NCBI GenBank assembly: GCA_937922435.1
Contig: CAKZVT010000028.1
Span: 1-48,812 of the forward strand
Source: an uncultured Prevotella sp.
GTDB lineage: Bacteria > Bacteroidota > Bacteroidia > Bacteroidales > Bacteroidaceae
Direction: 5' to 3'
DNA: 48,812 nt
Shown: in pieces, positions 39,197 through 47,663 of the stretch
Position numbering within the stretch: the first letter of the stretch is position 1
Layout of the letters: each line of letters starts with the position of its first letter
The notes under the pieces: generated by a model
The model's database searches: none
Told to the model about the DNA's origin: nothing
Seen by the model: only the letters and a program-made list of their open reading frames with translations
Made by a program: the position numbers and the translations under genes

Positions 39197-40438
39197 ATGT
39201 CCGAGCGCCTTTTCACACGCAGTTACATATTCATCCTGGCGGCCAACTTCCTGCTATTCTTCGGTTTTTGGCTCCTCATACCCGTCCTGCCGTTCTATCT
39301 CCGCGAGACTTACAACTGCCCTGCGGCCATGCTCGGCGCAATCTTGAGCTGCTACACGGTGAGCGGACTGTGCGTGCGCCCGTTCTCCGGCTTCCTGATG
39401 GACAAGTTTCCGCGCAAGCCCATCTACATTTTCTGCTACTTCGTCTGTGCGTCAATCTTCCTCGGCTACATAGCCGCAGGCATGCTCGTATGGTTCATCG
39501 TGCTGCGCGCCCTGCACGGAATAGCCTTCAGCAGCGTCACCGTCGGCGGCAACACCCTCTGCGTCGACATCACCCCGAGCAGCCGCCGCGGCGAAGCTCT
39601 CGGCTATTACGGACTAACCAACAACATTGCCATGGCGCTCGGCCCTATGGCCGGCCTCTTCATGCACGGCCAGGTAAGCTACACTACCATATTCCTTACA
39701 GGCATGGGCTTCAGCGTAGCCGGCCTGCTGTGCGCAATATGCGTAAAAGCCCGTACGCCCGAATCCATCAAGGCAAGGCAAGCCGCCAAGCTCCTTACAG
39801 GCGTAGACGCAGCCGCGCCGCAGCGCAAGCTCTCGCTCGACAGGTTCATCCTTCTTAAAGGAATACCTGTCAGCATATCACTGCTGATGCTCTCCATACC
39901 TTACGGCGCGACGACAAACTTCGTCGCCATGTACGCCAACGAAATCCACCTCGACGTGCCCTCCGGCTTCTTCTTCACCCTGATGGCCGCCGGCATGGGA
40001 GCGTCGCGCCTGGTCGCAGGCAAGAAGGTAGACCAAGGCTACGTCACGCAGTGCATACACGTCGGCCTGTACCCCGTAGTGCTGGCGTTCTTCATGTTAA
40101 GCATGTGCCGCTTCGTCGCGCCATGCAGCATGTCAGCGGCCGAGGCAATGTTCTTCGCCGTGCCGCTGCTCCTCGGCGTAGGCTTCGGCGTCATCTTCCC
40201 GGCAATGAACACGCTCTACATCAACCTCGCGCCCAACAACCAGCGCGCCACGGCCACCAGCACCTACCTCACCGCCTGGGACGTAGGCATCGGCATCGGT
40301 ATAGCCACGAGCGGCATCGTAGCCCATTACTTCACCTTCTACATGGTCTACCTCATCGGCTCGCTGCTCTGCCTCGTGTCGATGATATATTTCAACACAA
40401 AAGTGACGCCGCACTATAACCGGAACAAATTAAGGTGA
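39197..40438 (+). CDS. MFS transporter
   Basis: Inner-membrane major facilitator protein of 413 aa with about 12 transmembrane helices. The loop 2-3 motif is GFLMDKFPRKPIY; GLTNNIAMALGPMAGL follows near helix 5. It looks like the drug/metabolite efflux type, but the substrate cannot be told. The ATG at 39197 (MSERLFTRSY) is chosen because the frame from 39119 only translates the repeat hairpin. Its initiation region is the right arm of that hairpin. Confidence 0.85.
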   Translation: MSERLFTRSYIFILAANFLLFFGFWLLIPVLPFYLRETYNCPAAMLGAILSCYTVSGLCVRPFSGFLMDKFPRKPIYIFCYFVCASIFLGYIAAGMLVWFIVLRALHGIAFSSVTVGGNTLCVDITPSSRRGEALGYYGLTNNIAMALGPMAGLFMHGQVSYTTIFLTGMGFSVAGLLCAICVKARTPESIKARQAAKLLTGVDAAAPQRKLSLDRFILLKGIPVSISLLMLSIPYGATTNFVAMYANEIHLDVPSGFFFTLMAAGMGASRLVAGKKVDQGYVTQCIHVGLYPVVLAFFMLSMCRFVAPCSMSAAEAMFFAVPLLLGVGFGVIFPAMNTLYINLAPNNQRATATSTYLTAWDVGIGIGIATSGIVAHYFTFYMVYLIGSLLCLVSMIYFNTKVTPHYNRNKLR

Positions 40439-40587
40439 TTTGTTTTAGTTGACAAGCAGACGAGCAGACAAGAAACAAGCAGGCAAATATACCGAACACA
40501 CCTCATCGTAAGATACGTCAGTTCGGCATAAGAAATATCGGCAATCATCTAACTTCAAGCTGTCGGCTGGTATCTGTCATTCCGCGC

Positions 40588-40744
40588 TTTGTTCCGCCGG
40601 ATTTGCAATCCGGCGGTTCTTAATTGCGGATTTGCAATCCGCTCATATATATACATATTCTTATAAATGCACGGTTTAAGCGGATTACAAATCCTTATAG
40701 TAAATTTAGGCGGATTGCAAATCCGCCTAAACATATTACCGACA
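40588..40744 (+). repeat. CGGATTGCAAATCCG element, copy B
   Basis: About 157 bp, same orientation as copy C and inverted to copy A. It shares the four palindromic blocks and the end ATTACCGACA with both. It differs from them in the middle (TATATATACATATTCTTATA). Its right end cuts a PIN toxin gene. Confidence 0.83.
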
Positions 40745-40800
40745 ACTTGGGGAGAATAAAGGAAATAGACCAACACATTCGTGTCAAGCAGCAACCTCAT
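40740..40800 (-). pseudogene. PIN-domain toxin, truncated by a repeat element
   Basis: Only the first 19 or so residues remain: MRLLLDTNVLVYFLYSPQV, the first PIN-domain strand with its metal-binding Asp (LLLDTN). After that the frame enters CGGATTGCAAATCCG copy B and runs on for about 60 meaningless residues. The remaining acidic residues of a PIN domain are not found beyond the repeat (40439-40587). The ATG overlaps the stop of the antitoxin gene by 4 bp, the usual type II toxin-antitoxin arrangement. The toxin should be inactive. Confidence 0.72.
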
Positions 40801-40967
40801 TTCAGCACTGCCTTCATGTCAACAATGACGCCGCCTTTATCCCGTCCCTCGTTAGCCAAGAACCATTTGGCCGCCTTTGACAGTTTTTCGGGCGGAAGCG
40901 TCTTCAACTTGGCCAGGAAATCCTGCCATTCCTTTTGCTTTTCCTCTCTTGTCTTTTTAGCTTCCAT
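40797..40967 (-). CDS. Small antitoxin-like protein upstream of the PIN remnant
   Basis: Protein of 56 aa, lysine- and glutamate-rich and helical: MEAKKTREEKQKEWQDFLAK at the start and DKGGVIVDMKAVLK at the end. I have no family name for it. Position directly before a PIN gene with a 4-bp overlap and a promoter of its own (41042-41073) marks it as the antitoxin. It is still intact although its toxin is not, as seen in decaying toxin-antitoxin loci. Confidence 0.68.
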   Translation of the reverse strand: MEAKKTREEKQKEWQDFLAKLKTLPPEKLSKAAKWFLANEGRDKGGVIVDMKAVLK

Positions 40968-41041
40968 ATAATTATCTACTTAACGGTGTTCGGATTGAGC
41001 AAAACCATATACAGAACACATACGTTATTATCCTTTTGTTG

Positions 41042-41073
41042 CAAAAATAGCAAAAATCCGCAACTGAGGCAAA
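41042..41073 (-). promoter_or_regulatory. Promoter of the antitoxin-toxin operon
   Basis: On the minus strand TTTG (41070-41073), 20 bp, then TATTTTTG (41042-41049). Start near 41035, leader about 68 nt. Confidence 0.65.
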
Positions 41074-41130
41074 CGTTATATAGAACTTTAACACATAAAA
41101 AACCACCACATTGCATTTTTCCAATAAAGG

Positions 41131-41171
41131 CAATCAAGCTCCCTCCCTTCGGGAGGGCTGGGGTGGGTGTC
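41131..41171 (+). repeat. CTCCCTCCC repeat, copy 1
   Basis: CAATCAAGCTCCCTCCCTTC followed by GGGAGGG, CTGGGGTGGG and TGTC. About 41 bp; nearly the same sequence is at 47623-47663. A further partial GGGGTGGGTGTC follows at 41180. Confidence 0.75.
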
Positions 41172-41202
41172 AGAGGGCCGGGGTGGGTGTCACCAATACG
41201 TC

Positions 41203-41277
41203 ACCTTTTGCGATGCAAAAGGCCGTGAATTGCACGCTAAAAGGCCGTGTTTCGCAATGCGAAACACGGCCTTTTGC
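41203..41277. repeat. AAAGGCC palindrome cluster, copy 5
   Basis: A 17-bp perfect stem with AAT loop (41239-41255 / 41259-41275), the same design as copy 1 (6217-6253), preceded by TTTTGCGATGCAAAAGG. It lies between the antitoxin promoter and the end of the T9SS operon. Confidence 0.75.
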
Positions 41278-41332
41278 AAAACCATGCGGCAACCGGAGCC
41301 ATGCAGCCGTCAAACCTACGGATAATGAGGGG

Positions 41333-41362
41333 ACAAAAAAGAGGGGCGCAGACGCGCCCCTC
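41333..41362 (-). terminator. Terminator of the TlpA-Omp28 operon
   Basis: Stem GAGGGGCG (41341-41348) with 41355-41362, followed on the minus strand by TTTTTTGTCC. It lies 25 bp past the 678-aa gene and ends the five-gene operon. Confidence 0.8.
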
Positions 41363-41386
41363 CTGTTACTATGCAGCACTGACAGA

Positions 41387-43423
41387 TTACTTGTTTACTA
41401 CTACTTTCCTTGTCGTGCCGTCAGACATCTTGATGATGTTAACGCCCTTCGTAGGAGCTGACAGCTTCGTGCCGTCCAATGCGTAGCGTGCAACCTCTAC
41501 GGCGTTCTCGTCTGATACAACAGCATTGCTGATGCCTGTAGATGTCTCGCCAAGTTTCACCATGTTTGCATTAGAAACCCAAATATCATTAGCTGCACTA
41601 TCTATGTATGCACCTTGCGAAGAAGAAACAAATTTAACTTCTTTGCCTATAAACGCGATAACATTCATGTTTTTAGCGTTCCATTCGTCAGGAAGAGTCA
41701 TTTCATATTCATTGCTATAAGTTGTGTTGCTTGTCCAATTGATAGTTTCGCCAAAACCATAATTACCGCCAATAATCTGACGGAGCACATGGTCGTGGGG
41801 ATAATCTGTATAAGCATCAGCATACTCTGAGCCTTCAGGATAGTAATATTGGACACCTTTCAAACCATCTTCTGTCAGATAAATTGTCAATGCACCGTCT
41901 GCAAGCAGTTTCTTTACATCTTGTGCACCTTCACCTGACACCTTTATCTTCAAGTTCCTTGTCTCTTCATTATATTCCGTAGCAATATCAACCGAAGCAA
42001 ACGCCGGCACATTGGCATTTACCTGGTCTATCATGTTACTGTACATCGAAACATAAGAATTCACGTATTGAGGGGTAATACCTATGCTTATTGCATTTGA
42101 TGAATACGGATTTAAATCTGCGTCGAATATAAGCGCACGGTTAAATGAAGCACTCGGGAATACTGATACTTCCAAGTTCACGAGATTATCGCCAGTTATG
42201 GTTGTGTACTCATCAGATACACCTCCATAATCCGTATGCACTGAAACCCACGCCAAATCGTTACGTTTAGCCGTTAATGCGTCCAGGAAATCATAGCCAT
42301 AGGGACAGTTAGGACAACCTGCGGAAGTAAACTGTTCCACAAGAGTTTTCTGCTTTTCTACCACATCCTCCTCGTCAAACACATTGAAACTTGCAGTAAA
42401 CATGTCGTCGTCTACATTTTCGGTAGGAACTTTACCGTTAATGTCTGCAACTTTCACGGTTAATGTGTGTTCTTCATCCTTGCTCAAACTTTCAGGTATA
42501 TTAACCCTATAAGTGAATTGTTGTACATCATTGTTGATTAAAACAACAGGTGTATTAGCTTTATCAATACTGCTTCCGTCAATTTGGAAATCCAAAGTAT
42601 ATGAAGAAGGCAAGTTGTTTCCTGCATTGTTCAAATTAAGAACAACATCTAACGTTTTGCCCCTTTGTGCAATCGTCCTGTCAATTCCACCTGTCAGTAC
42701 CAAATCATCATCACTGTAAGAACCGCCTTTTACAACAAGCTGAATGCACAAGTTGACATTGGTATAAACACTATACAAACCAAATCCTTGACCATAATTT
42801 CCATACATATAAATGCCGCCAACTGAAGAAGTCTCATTAAGGTCAGCATCAACTAAAAAGTTATGTTCGTCTCCGGCAGTCTCTATCACAAAGTCATAAG
42901 TTATGAAAAGACTTTCACCTTCGTTCAACGTTACGGGCGTATCGAATGTCACATCATTCCAACCTGCTACAGTTGTAGAAATAGTACCTGTCGTTACAGG
43001 GGTTGTACTGATACGTCCCTCTGCACTTATTGTGTACACAGAAATTGTCGAACTACCTATCGGTGCATAAAGTTGCACACGAGCTTTAGTCAACTGCCCA
43101 CCAACAGCCTTACCTATCACATCAGAAAAGATTGGAGTACCAATTTCGCATTTTTGAGCCGGACAAGAAACACTACCATAATATTTAGAAATTTCATCAG
43201 ATGTAAAGTATCCGATGATTCGTTCATCAGCGTCAAGGCCAATTCTTGTTGCAGTCCTATTCATTGCTTTCGCAGACGGTTTTACCATACCTGCATCAGG
43301 TGTCTGCATTAATTTGTACTTTGTGTCCCTTCCGTCCAAAGCACCTTTTGTGGCGAGCTTTTGCGCATTGACACCCACGATAGCCACCATAAGCGCCAAG
43401 ATTGTAAGTAAAGTTTTTTTCAT
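41387..43423 (-). CDS. Omp28-related thioredoxin-fold protein with T9SS sorting domain
   Basis: Exported protein of 678 aa with signal peptide (1-20). A beta-sandwich region (about 65-235) and an Ig-like segment (about 240-345) are followed by a thioredoxin-like Omp28 domain (about 355-625) with a CxxC pair at C370/C373 (EQFTSAGCPNCPYG). The T9SS sorting domain (about 640-678) ends GTTRKVVVNK. Omp28 is a surface adhesin-type protein in Porphyromonas; the CxxC suggests a redox or disulfide role, which is unproven. Last gene of the operon, 12 bp after its neighbour. Confidence 0.78.
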   Translation of the reverse strand: MKKTLLTILALMVAIVGVNAQKLATKGALDGRDTKYKLMQTPDAGMVKPSAKAMNRTATRIGLDADERIIGYFTSDEISKYYGSVSCPAQKCEIGTPIFSDVIGKAVGGQLTKARVQLYAPIGSSTISVYTISAEGRISTTPVTTGTISTTVAGWNDVTFDTPVTLNEGESLFITYDFVIETAGDEHNFLVDADLNETSSVGGIYMYGNYGQGFGLYSVYTNVNLCIQLVVKGGSYSDDDLVLTGGIDRTIAQRGKTLDVVLNLNNAGNNLPSSYTLDFQIDGSSIDKANTPVVLINNDVQQFTYRVNIPESLSKDEEHTLTVKVADINGKVPTENVDDDMFTASFNVFDEEDVVEKQKTLVEQFTSAGCPNCPYGYDFLDALTAKRNDLAWVSVHTDYGGVSDEYTTITGDNLVNLEVSVFPSASFNRALIFDADLNPYSSNAISIGITPQYVNSYVSMYSNMIDQVNANVPAFASVDIATEYNEETRNLKIKVSGEGAQDVKKLLADGALTIYLTEDGLKGVQYYYPEGSEYADAYTDYPHDHVLRQIIGGNYGFGETINWTSNTTYSNEYEMTLPDEWNAKNMNVIAFIGKEVKFVSSSQGAYIDSAANDIWVSNANMVKLGETSTGISNAVVSDENAVEVARYALDGTKLSAPTKGVNIIKMSDGTTRKVVVNK

Positions 43424-43435
43424 AATTGTAAGTTT

Positions 43436-44119
43436 TTAGTGTTTAACAACTATTTTGGCAGTCTTGCCATTTACATATTTTACAATATTGATGCCGCTTT
43501 GAGGTTCTGCCAAACGGCAGCCATCAAGCGTATAATATCCAACAATTTTATTTTCTTTATCAACATTTACGCCGTCAATACCTGCGGAAGTTTCATCATA
43601 TACAAAGTTTACAGTTACCTCCGGGCCGTAAGCCTTAAACCTGTAAACCTTGATTATCTCACCATATTTTTCCTCTTCCTCAATAGTCATAACCTTCAAT
43701 TTGAAGGTAACTTTACATTGTCCGTAAGCAGTTGGAGTCCAGTGTGCAATAAAAGGTTTTACCACATTGGCATCAACCTCTCCATTAGGACTTTCATAAG
43801 AGCCAGGTCTGTCTTGAGGAATACAATTACCGGGGAAACAGCAACTAAACGAACCATTGTCCAACCTTGAAATCTTGTATTCTACACCGACTCCTGTCGG
43901 CTCTGATGCATTGTTTTTTACAGACAAGCCTGTGTTTACTTCATAATAAGAAAGCATAGGGTCGCCACCGTCTACGTATTCAAGCTTTCCGTTAATCGTA
44001 GCACCGTCCTCTACAACATTGCCGCTTTCATCAACGAATTGCAACGTATTGTCTGTTTGCGCGCTTGCCGTACTACCGACAAATACAGCTGTAATAAACA
44101 AAAGTAAAGTCTTTTTCAT
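43436..44119 (-). CDS. Secreted protein of unknown function with T9SS-type C-terminus
   Basis: Protein of 227 aa with signal peptide (ending SASAQ, about 21). The middle is a predicted beta-sandwich and contains a cysteine group (CCFPGNC, about 93-99). The C-terminal 45 residues (GYYTLDGCRLAEPQSGINIV and a VNGKTAKIVV end) look like the sorting domains of its neighbours. No family recognised. The cysteines are of note beside two CxxC proteins; it may be a substrate of theirs. Confidence 0.68.
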   Translation of the reverse strand: MKKTLLLFITAVFVGSTASAQTDNTLQFVDESGNVVEDGATINGKLEYVDGGDPMLSYYEVNTGLSVKNNASEPTGVGVEYKISRLDNGSFSCCFPGNCIPQDRPGSYESPNGEVDANVVKPFIAHWTPTAYGQCKVTFKLKVMTIEEEEKYGEIIKVYRFKAYGPEVTVNFVYDETSAGIDGVNVDKENKIVGYYTLDGCRLAEPQSGINIVKYVNGKTAKIVVKH

Positions 44120-44154
44120 ATCTAATTATGTTTTTATTTTATATGGTTTAAGTT

Positions 44155-44994
44155 TCATTCTGCCGTCCCTGTACCACCTTCAGTAGCTCCGTCTTCTTGC
44201 GTTGGAATGACCGAAGCACGAACAGCCTGCTGCACGCCATCATCGTTATACACAAACGCTACTACCCACATGTTTTCCGCAACCCAGCCATCATCGAGCT
44301 TGTATGAGAATGTACGCGTCTCCACTCCACCAGTAATAAGAGTAATGGGGTCGCCCATACGGTCGTTGACAGTCTCGCGGAACACATGATTGTGTACATA
44401 ATTCTGATTTACAGAACCATCGGGCATGTACTGAACACTTACGACACCATCCTCGACAAGCCAAACCTGGAGATTTCCTTCAACAGCAGTCAAGCCTTCG
44501 GCATCAACCGTTATGTCTACAGTCCGTGAACTTTCATCGTAGTCACAAACGGCTTTCAACTGCAATAACGGGTCTTGTGAAATCCTGTTTTCTACGTATG
44601 TAGCCCATGTATTCGGGTTCTCACTTATAACCTGGCGGTCAATCATAGCCGCGGGTTGCAGTGGTTCGCCCCGTTGCTCATAATACCAGTTGGCAGTCTC
44701 GTTATATAAAGGGAATGGTGTTCCATTAGGTGCTTTGCCCAAATCACCGCAATATAACCCTACTGCTATTACCGTATCGGCAGTATGTGCAGCCTGCATG
44801 GCCTCTATTGCCGCAGCAGCATTTGGGCAGTTCGAGCAACGCTGGGCTGTAAAGTCCTCTATTAAGACGCATTTCTTAACATCCGCAGGCTTTACATAGA
44901 TAAACCTGTCGTCCTCGGAAATGTCGTTGCAGGCGGCTATGGAGAAAGCCGAGGCGAGGAGGAATGAGGTGTATATAAGTTTGTGAAGTTTCAT
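44155..44994 (-). CDS. Omp28-related lipoprotein with thioredoxin-type CxxC
   Basis: Protein of 279 aa. Lipoprotein signal (IAAC, C22). Thioredoxin-like Omp28 domain with CSNC at C53/C56 (EDFTAQRCSNCPNAAAAIEA), followed by the HNHVFRETVNDRMGDPI region also seen in the 678-aa protein (HDHVLRQIIGG). So the two Omp28 proteins of the operon are related: one lipid-anchored, one T9SS cargo. It starts 35 bp upstream of the 227-aa gene and follows DUF6029 by 5 bp. Confidence 0.8.
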   Translation of the reverse strand: MKLHKLIYTSFLLASAFSIAACNDISEDDRFIYVKPADVKKCVLIEDFTAQRCSNCPNAAAAIEAMQAAHTADTVIAVGLYCGDLGKAPNGTPFPLYNETANWYYEQRGEPLQPAAMIDRQVISENPNTWATYVENRISQDPLLQLKAVCDYDESSRTVDITVDAEGLTAVEGNLQVWLVEDGVVSVQYMPDGSVNQNYVHNHVFRETVNDRMGDPITLITGGVETRTFSYKLDDGWVAENMWVVAFVYNDDGVQQAVRASVIPTQEDGATEGGTGTAE

Positions 44995-44999
44995 TTTGC

Positions 45000-46679
45000 T
45001 TAGAAGTTATAGTTATACGAGAGGGTGAAGCCACGGCTTGACGGCACACGGCGGCACACTCCGCCTGCGCAGTTCCAGCCTTCGCGCGTGCGGCCATAGC
45101 CCAGCTGCAGGCGGTGCGAATTGTAGTTGAAGGTGACGTAGCCCTGGTAGTAGTGGGTGTTGGTCTCGCCGCTGTTGTACATGTCGGCGATGGTGAACAT
45201 CCAGTGCGGACGCAGCGACAGTTCGAGCAGGCCGTAGAGCCAGCCCCCTTTGTCCTCGTCGGTGTCGAGATATTGCAGTTCTGCGCGCAGCGTCGTCTTG
45301 CGGCTGAGGCGGAACTTGGCGTCGGCTATGTAAATGTCAGAATGCACCATGCCGCCGTGTCCCTCGACGATGGACTGGTTGTAAAACTGGTTCATGTACA
45401 TAAGGTTGAGGAGGAACGAACGCGACAGCCTCTTCTCCACCTGTATGTTGAGGTCTTGGTAATACGTTTCCTTGCCCCATTTGAAGAAGGACGAGCTGTA
45501 GCCGTCGGTGCCGTTGAACGAGTTGTTATAGGGGTTCTTGGCCTTGTCCTTGCGGTCTATTGAGTGAACGTGCGAGAAGTTTACCTTGACGTTCATGCCG
45601 TACTTGCCGCCGAGGGCGGTGTTGCGCTTGAAGCGGTAGCCCAGTTCGGCCTGATAGGCCCACTCGCCGTTGGGCTGCGTGGCATACGGGTACATGGCTG
45701 CGAGGGCGTATGTCTGGTCCATGGTGAAGGCCGGCAGGTGGTTGATGGCCGAGGCTATGGCGCTGGTCTCGCTCCTGCGGCTGCGGAACACCATTGCGTC
45801 GCTGCGCTTGGCTTGCAGCAGTAGGCTGAAGCCGCTGCGCGAATAGGTGGCCGACAGCATGGCTACGTTGCCCTTGCGGTAGATGTAAGGATAGTCCTTG
45901 TCGAAGGTTGGGTCTTGCCCCTTCCATGCGTATTCGGCAAGTATGTTGAAGCCGCCCTTCTGCAGGCTGGCACGCACGTCGAAGGCGTTGACCGACGAAG
46001 GGAAGTTAAGCTTGTGCGACGTGCCTACTATCATCTCCTGCTCCGGCTCGTACTTGTTTACCCACGACGCGCCGAGCGTAAGGTATGTGCCTTTCGACGA
46101 CAGCCCCTTGAACCACTGGTCAACGTTCAGCTCCACGTCGGCGCCGCTCACCCAGCCCTTGTTCAAGTCCCAGAAGCGGCGCTGCTTGCCGGCCAAGACC
46201 TTGGCCGTGACGCCCTTGACGGGGCGCACCACGAGGCGGCCGCCGAGCAGGGAGTTGTCAATGCCGAGCGTGCGCTCCTCGTAAGTGCGGAGGATGAAGC
46301 CCGAACCAAACTGCTCGTAGAAGTTGCCGAGCGTCAAGTCCCACGACTTGAAGCGTGCCTTAACCCAGATGTTGGGCACGCCCCAGCCCTTAAAACCGTC
46401 CTCGTCGTAAAACGTGGGCAGCGGATGCTTGACGAACTCGAAGCGCGCTCCGGCGTCGATGTGCTCGCTGGTGAGCGTCACGTCGGCGTAAGTGTTGGTC
46501 AAGGCCCACTCGTCGTAGCCCTTGGCGTTTATTTCATTGTCCTTCTCGGGTATGATGATGTCGCTCTGTATGCTGCCGCTTACCGACACCTTCTTCTGTC
46601 CGTCGTCCTGCGCGGCGGCGCAAAGCGCGATGCCCGATGCGGCCAGCAGGCCGAACAACCGTATTGATACTGAAGACAT
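45000..46679 (-). CDS. DUF6029-like outer-membrane beta-barrel protein
   Basis: Exported protein of 559 aa. Signal peptide (ending CAAAQ, about 24). The rest is a chain of amphipathic strands with aromatic ends (SGSIQSDIIIP, ADVTLTSEHIDAGARFEFV, FSLLLQAKRSDA, YQGYVTFNYNSHRLQLGYG), closing with SYNYNF, the C-terminal Phe typical of barrels. I recall this as DUF6029, a Bacteroidales family of unknown role. It lies between tlpA and the Omp28 lipoprotein gene and may be their outer-membrane partner. Confidence 0.7.
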   Translation of the reverse strand: MSSVSIRLFGLLAASGIALCAAAQDDGQKKVSVSGSIQSDIIIPEKDNEINAKGYDEWALTNTYADVTLTSEHIDAGARFEFVKHPLPTFYDEDGFKGWGVPNIWVKARFKSWDLTLGNFYEQFGSGFILRTYEERTLGIDNSLLGGRLVVRPVKGVTAKVLAGKQRRFWDLNKGWVSGADVELNVDQWFKGLSSKGTYLTLGASWVNKYEPEQEMIVGTSHKLNFPSSVNAFDVRASLQKGGFNILAEYAWKGQDPTFDKDYPYIYRKGNVAMLSATYSRSGFSLLLQAKRSDAMVFRSRRSETSAIASAINHLPAFTMDQTYALAAMYPYATQPNGEWAYQAELGYRFKRNTALGGKYGMNVKVNFSHVHSIDRKDKAKNPYNNSFNGTDGYSSSFFKWGKETYYQDLNIQVEKRLSRSFLLNLMYMNQFYNQSIVEGHGGMVHSDIYIADAKFRLSRKTTLRAELQYLDTDEDKGGWLYGLLELSLRPHWMFTIADMYNSGETNTHYYQGYVTFNYNSHRLQLGYGRTREGWNCAGGVCRRVPSSRGFTLSYNYNF

Positions 46680-46726
46680 TTCGTGTTATACCTTATTAAT
46701 ATATACAACCATCGTGCGCCGCGGCG

Positions 46727-47215
46727 TCACTCGGCTATAAGTTCCCTAACCTTCTCTATCAGCTCCTCTTCCGCCCCGTCAACGTAGCCGTTGTGGCGGT
46801 AGACTATGTTGCCCTTGCCGTCAACTATGACGGTATAGGGTATGGCGTTGCCGCCGAGGGCGCGCTTGAAGTCGCCGTTGGGGTCGAGCAGCACCTCGTA
46901 AGTCCATCCGTGGCTGTCTACGAGCGGCTTCACCTTGTTTACGTTCTGCGCCTGGTCTATAGAAACGGCGATGAGCTTCACGCCGGTCTCCTCCTGCCAG
47001 TCCTCGTACACCTCGCTGATGGCCGACAGGGCGCGGTTGCAAGGCTTGCACCAGGTGGCGAAAAAGTCGATGATGAAGGGCTTGCCTCCGTTTGAGAGGG
47101 TGTCGGTGTTGACGGTCTTGCCGTTAATGTCTTTCAATGTTACCGACGGCACTTGCGCCTTGACGGCCGTAGCCGCAAGCAGTGCTAACATGAGTACGGG
47201 TATAAGTTTTTTCAT
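46727..47215 (-). CDS. TlpA-family periplasmic thioredoxin
   Basis: Protein of 162 aa with signal peptide (ending AVKA, about 20). Thioredoxin fold with active site WCKPC (C56, C59), conserved cis-Pro in NAIPYTVIVDGKG and the TlpA-type YEVLLDPNGDF segment. It probably keeps periplasmic disulfides reduced, or reduces partners. First gene of the five-gene operon whose later products also carry CxxC motifs. Confidence 0.85.
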   Translation of the reverse strand: MKKLIPVLMLALLAATAVKAQVPSVTLKDINGKTVNTDTLSNGGKPFIIDFFATWCKPCNRALSAISEVYEDWQEETGVKLIAVSIDQAQNVNKVKPLVDSHGWTYEVLLDPNGDFKRALGGNAIPYTVIVDGKGNIVYRHNGYVDGAEEELIEKVRELIAE

Positions 47216-47241
47216 TAGATGGGTATTTTCGTTGACAACGG

Positions 47242-47272
47242 CAAAATTAGGTATTAGTTTTTTTTAACCAAA
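47242..47272 (-). promoter_or_regulatory. Promoter of the TlpA-Omp28 operon
   Basis: On the minus strand TTTG (47269-47272), 19 bp, then TAATTTTG (47242-47249). Both elements are perfect. Start near 47235, leader about 20 nt. Confidence 0.75.
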
Positions 47273-47382
47273 TTTTATTTTAATTATTTCAAGTTCTGGC
47301 ATTATTTTTTCAATTTACAAGCTAGCAGACAATCAAAACGCAGCGTCGCGTGGCGGTTTTCCGGCTCATCCACAATTTTGTG

Positions 47383-47587
47383 GGATGAAATACAAGGTCT
47401 ATTAATGAAAGCATTTGTTCCGCAGAATTTGCAATCCGGCGGTTTCTAATTGCGGATTTGCAATCCGCACATACCCAAACATTTATCTAATGGCAGTGTG
47501 GTTTGAGCGGATTGCAAATCCTTATAGTACTTTTTGGCGGACTTGCAAATCCGCCAAAACACATTACCGACAGCATGACTTGCAGCA
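47383..47587 (+). repeat. CGGATTGCAAATCCG element, copy C
   Basis: About 205 bp, inverted relative to copy A and nearly identical to it from GGATGAAATACAAGG to ATTACCGACAGCATGACTTG, 36 kb apart. Small differences lie in the palindromes (GCAGAATTTGC, GGACTTGCAAATCC). Confidence 0.85.
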
Positions 47588-47622
47588 GGGTTTCATACAT
47601 CAATAGGCAAAGTAGTACGTGG

Positions 47623-47663
47623 CAATCAAGCTCCCTCCCTTGGGGAGGGTTGGGGTGGGTATC
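47623..47663 (+). repeat. CTCCCTCCC repeat, copy 2
   Basis: Second copy of the 41-bp sequence at 41131-41171 (a few substitutions). Here it lies between CGGATTGC copy C and an AAAGGCC cluster, in the same order as around copy B. Confidence 0.75.

Noticed and set aside
40555..40739. C-terminal 60 residues of the 81-aa PIN frame
   Set aside because: They are encoded by the repeat element and have no PIN-domain residues.
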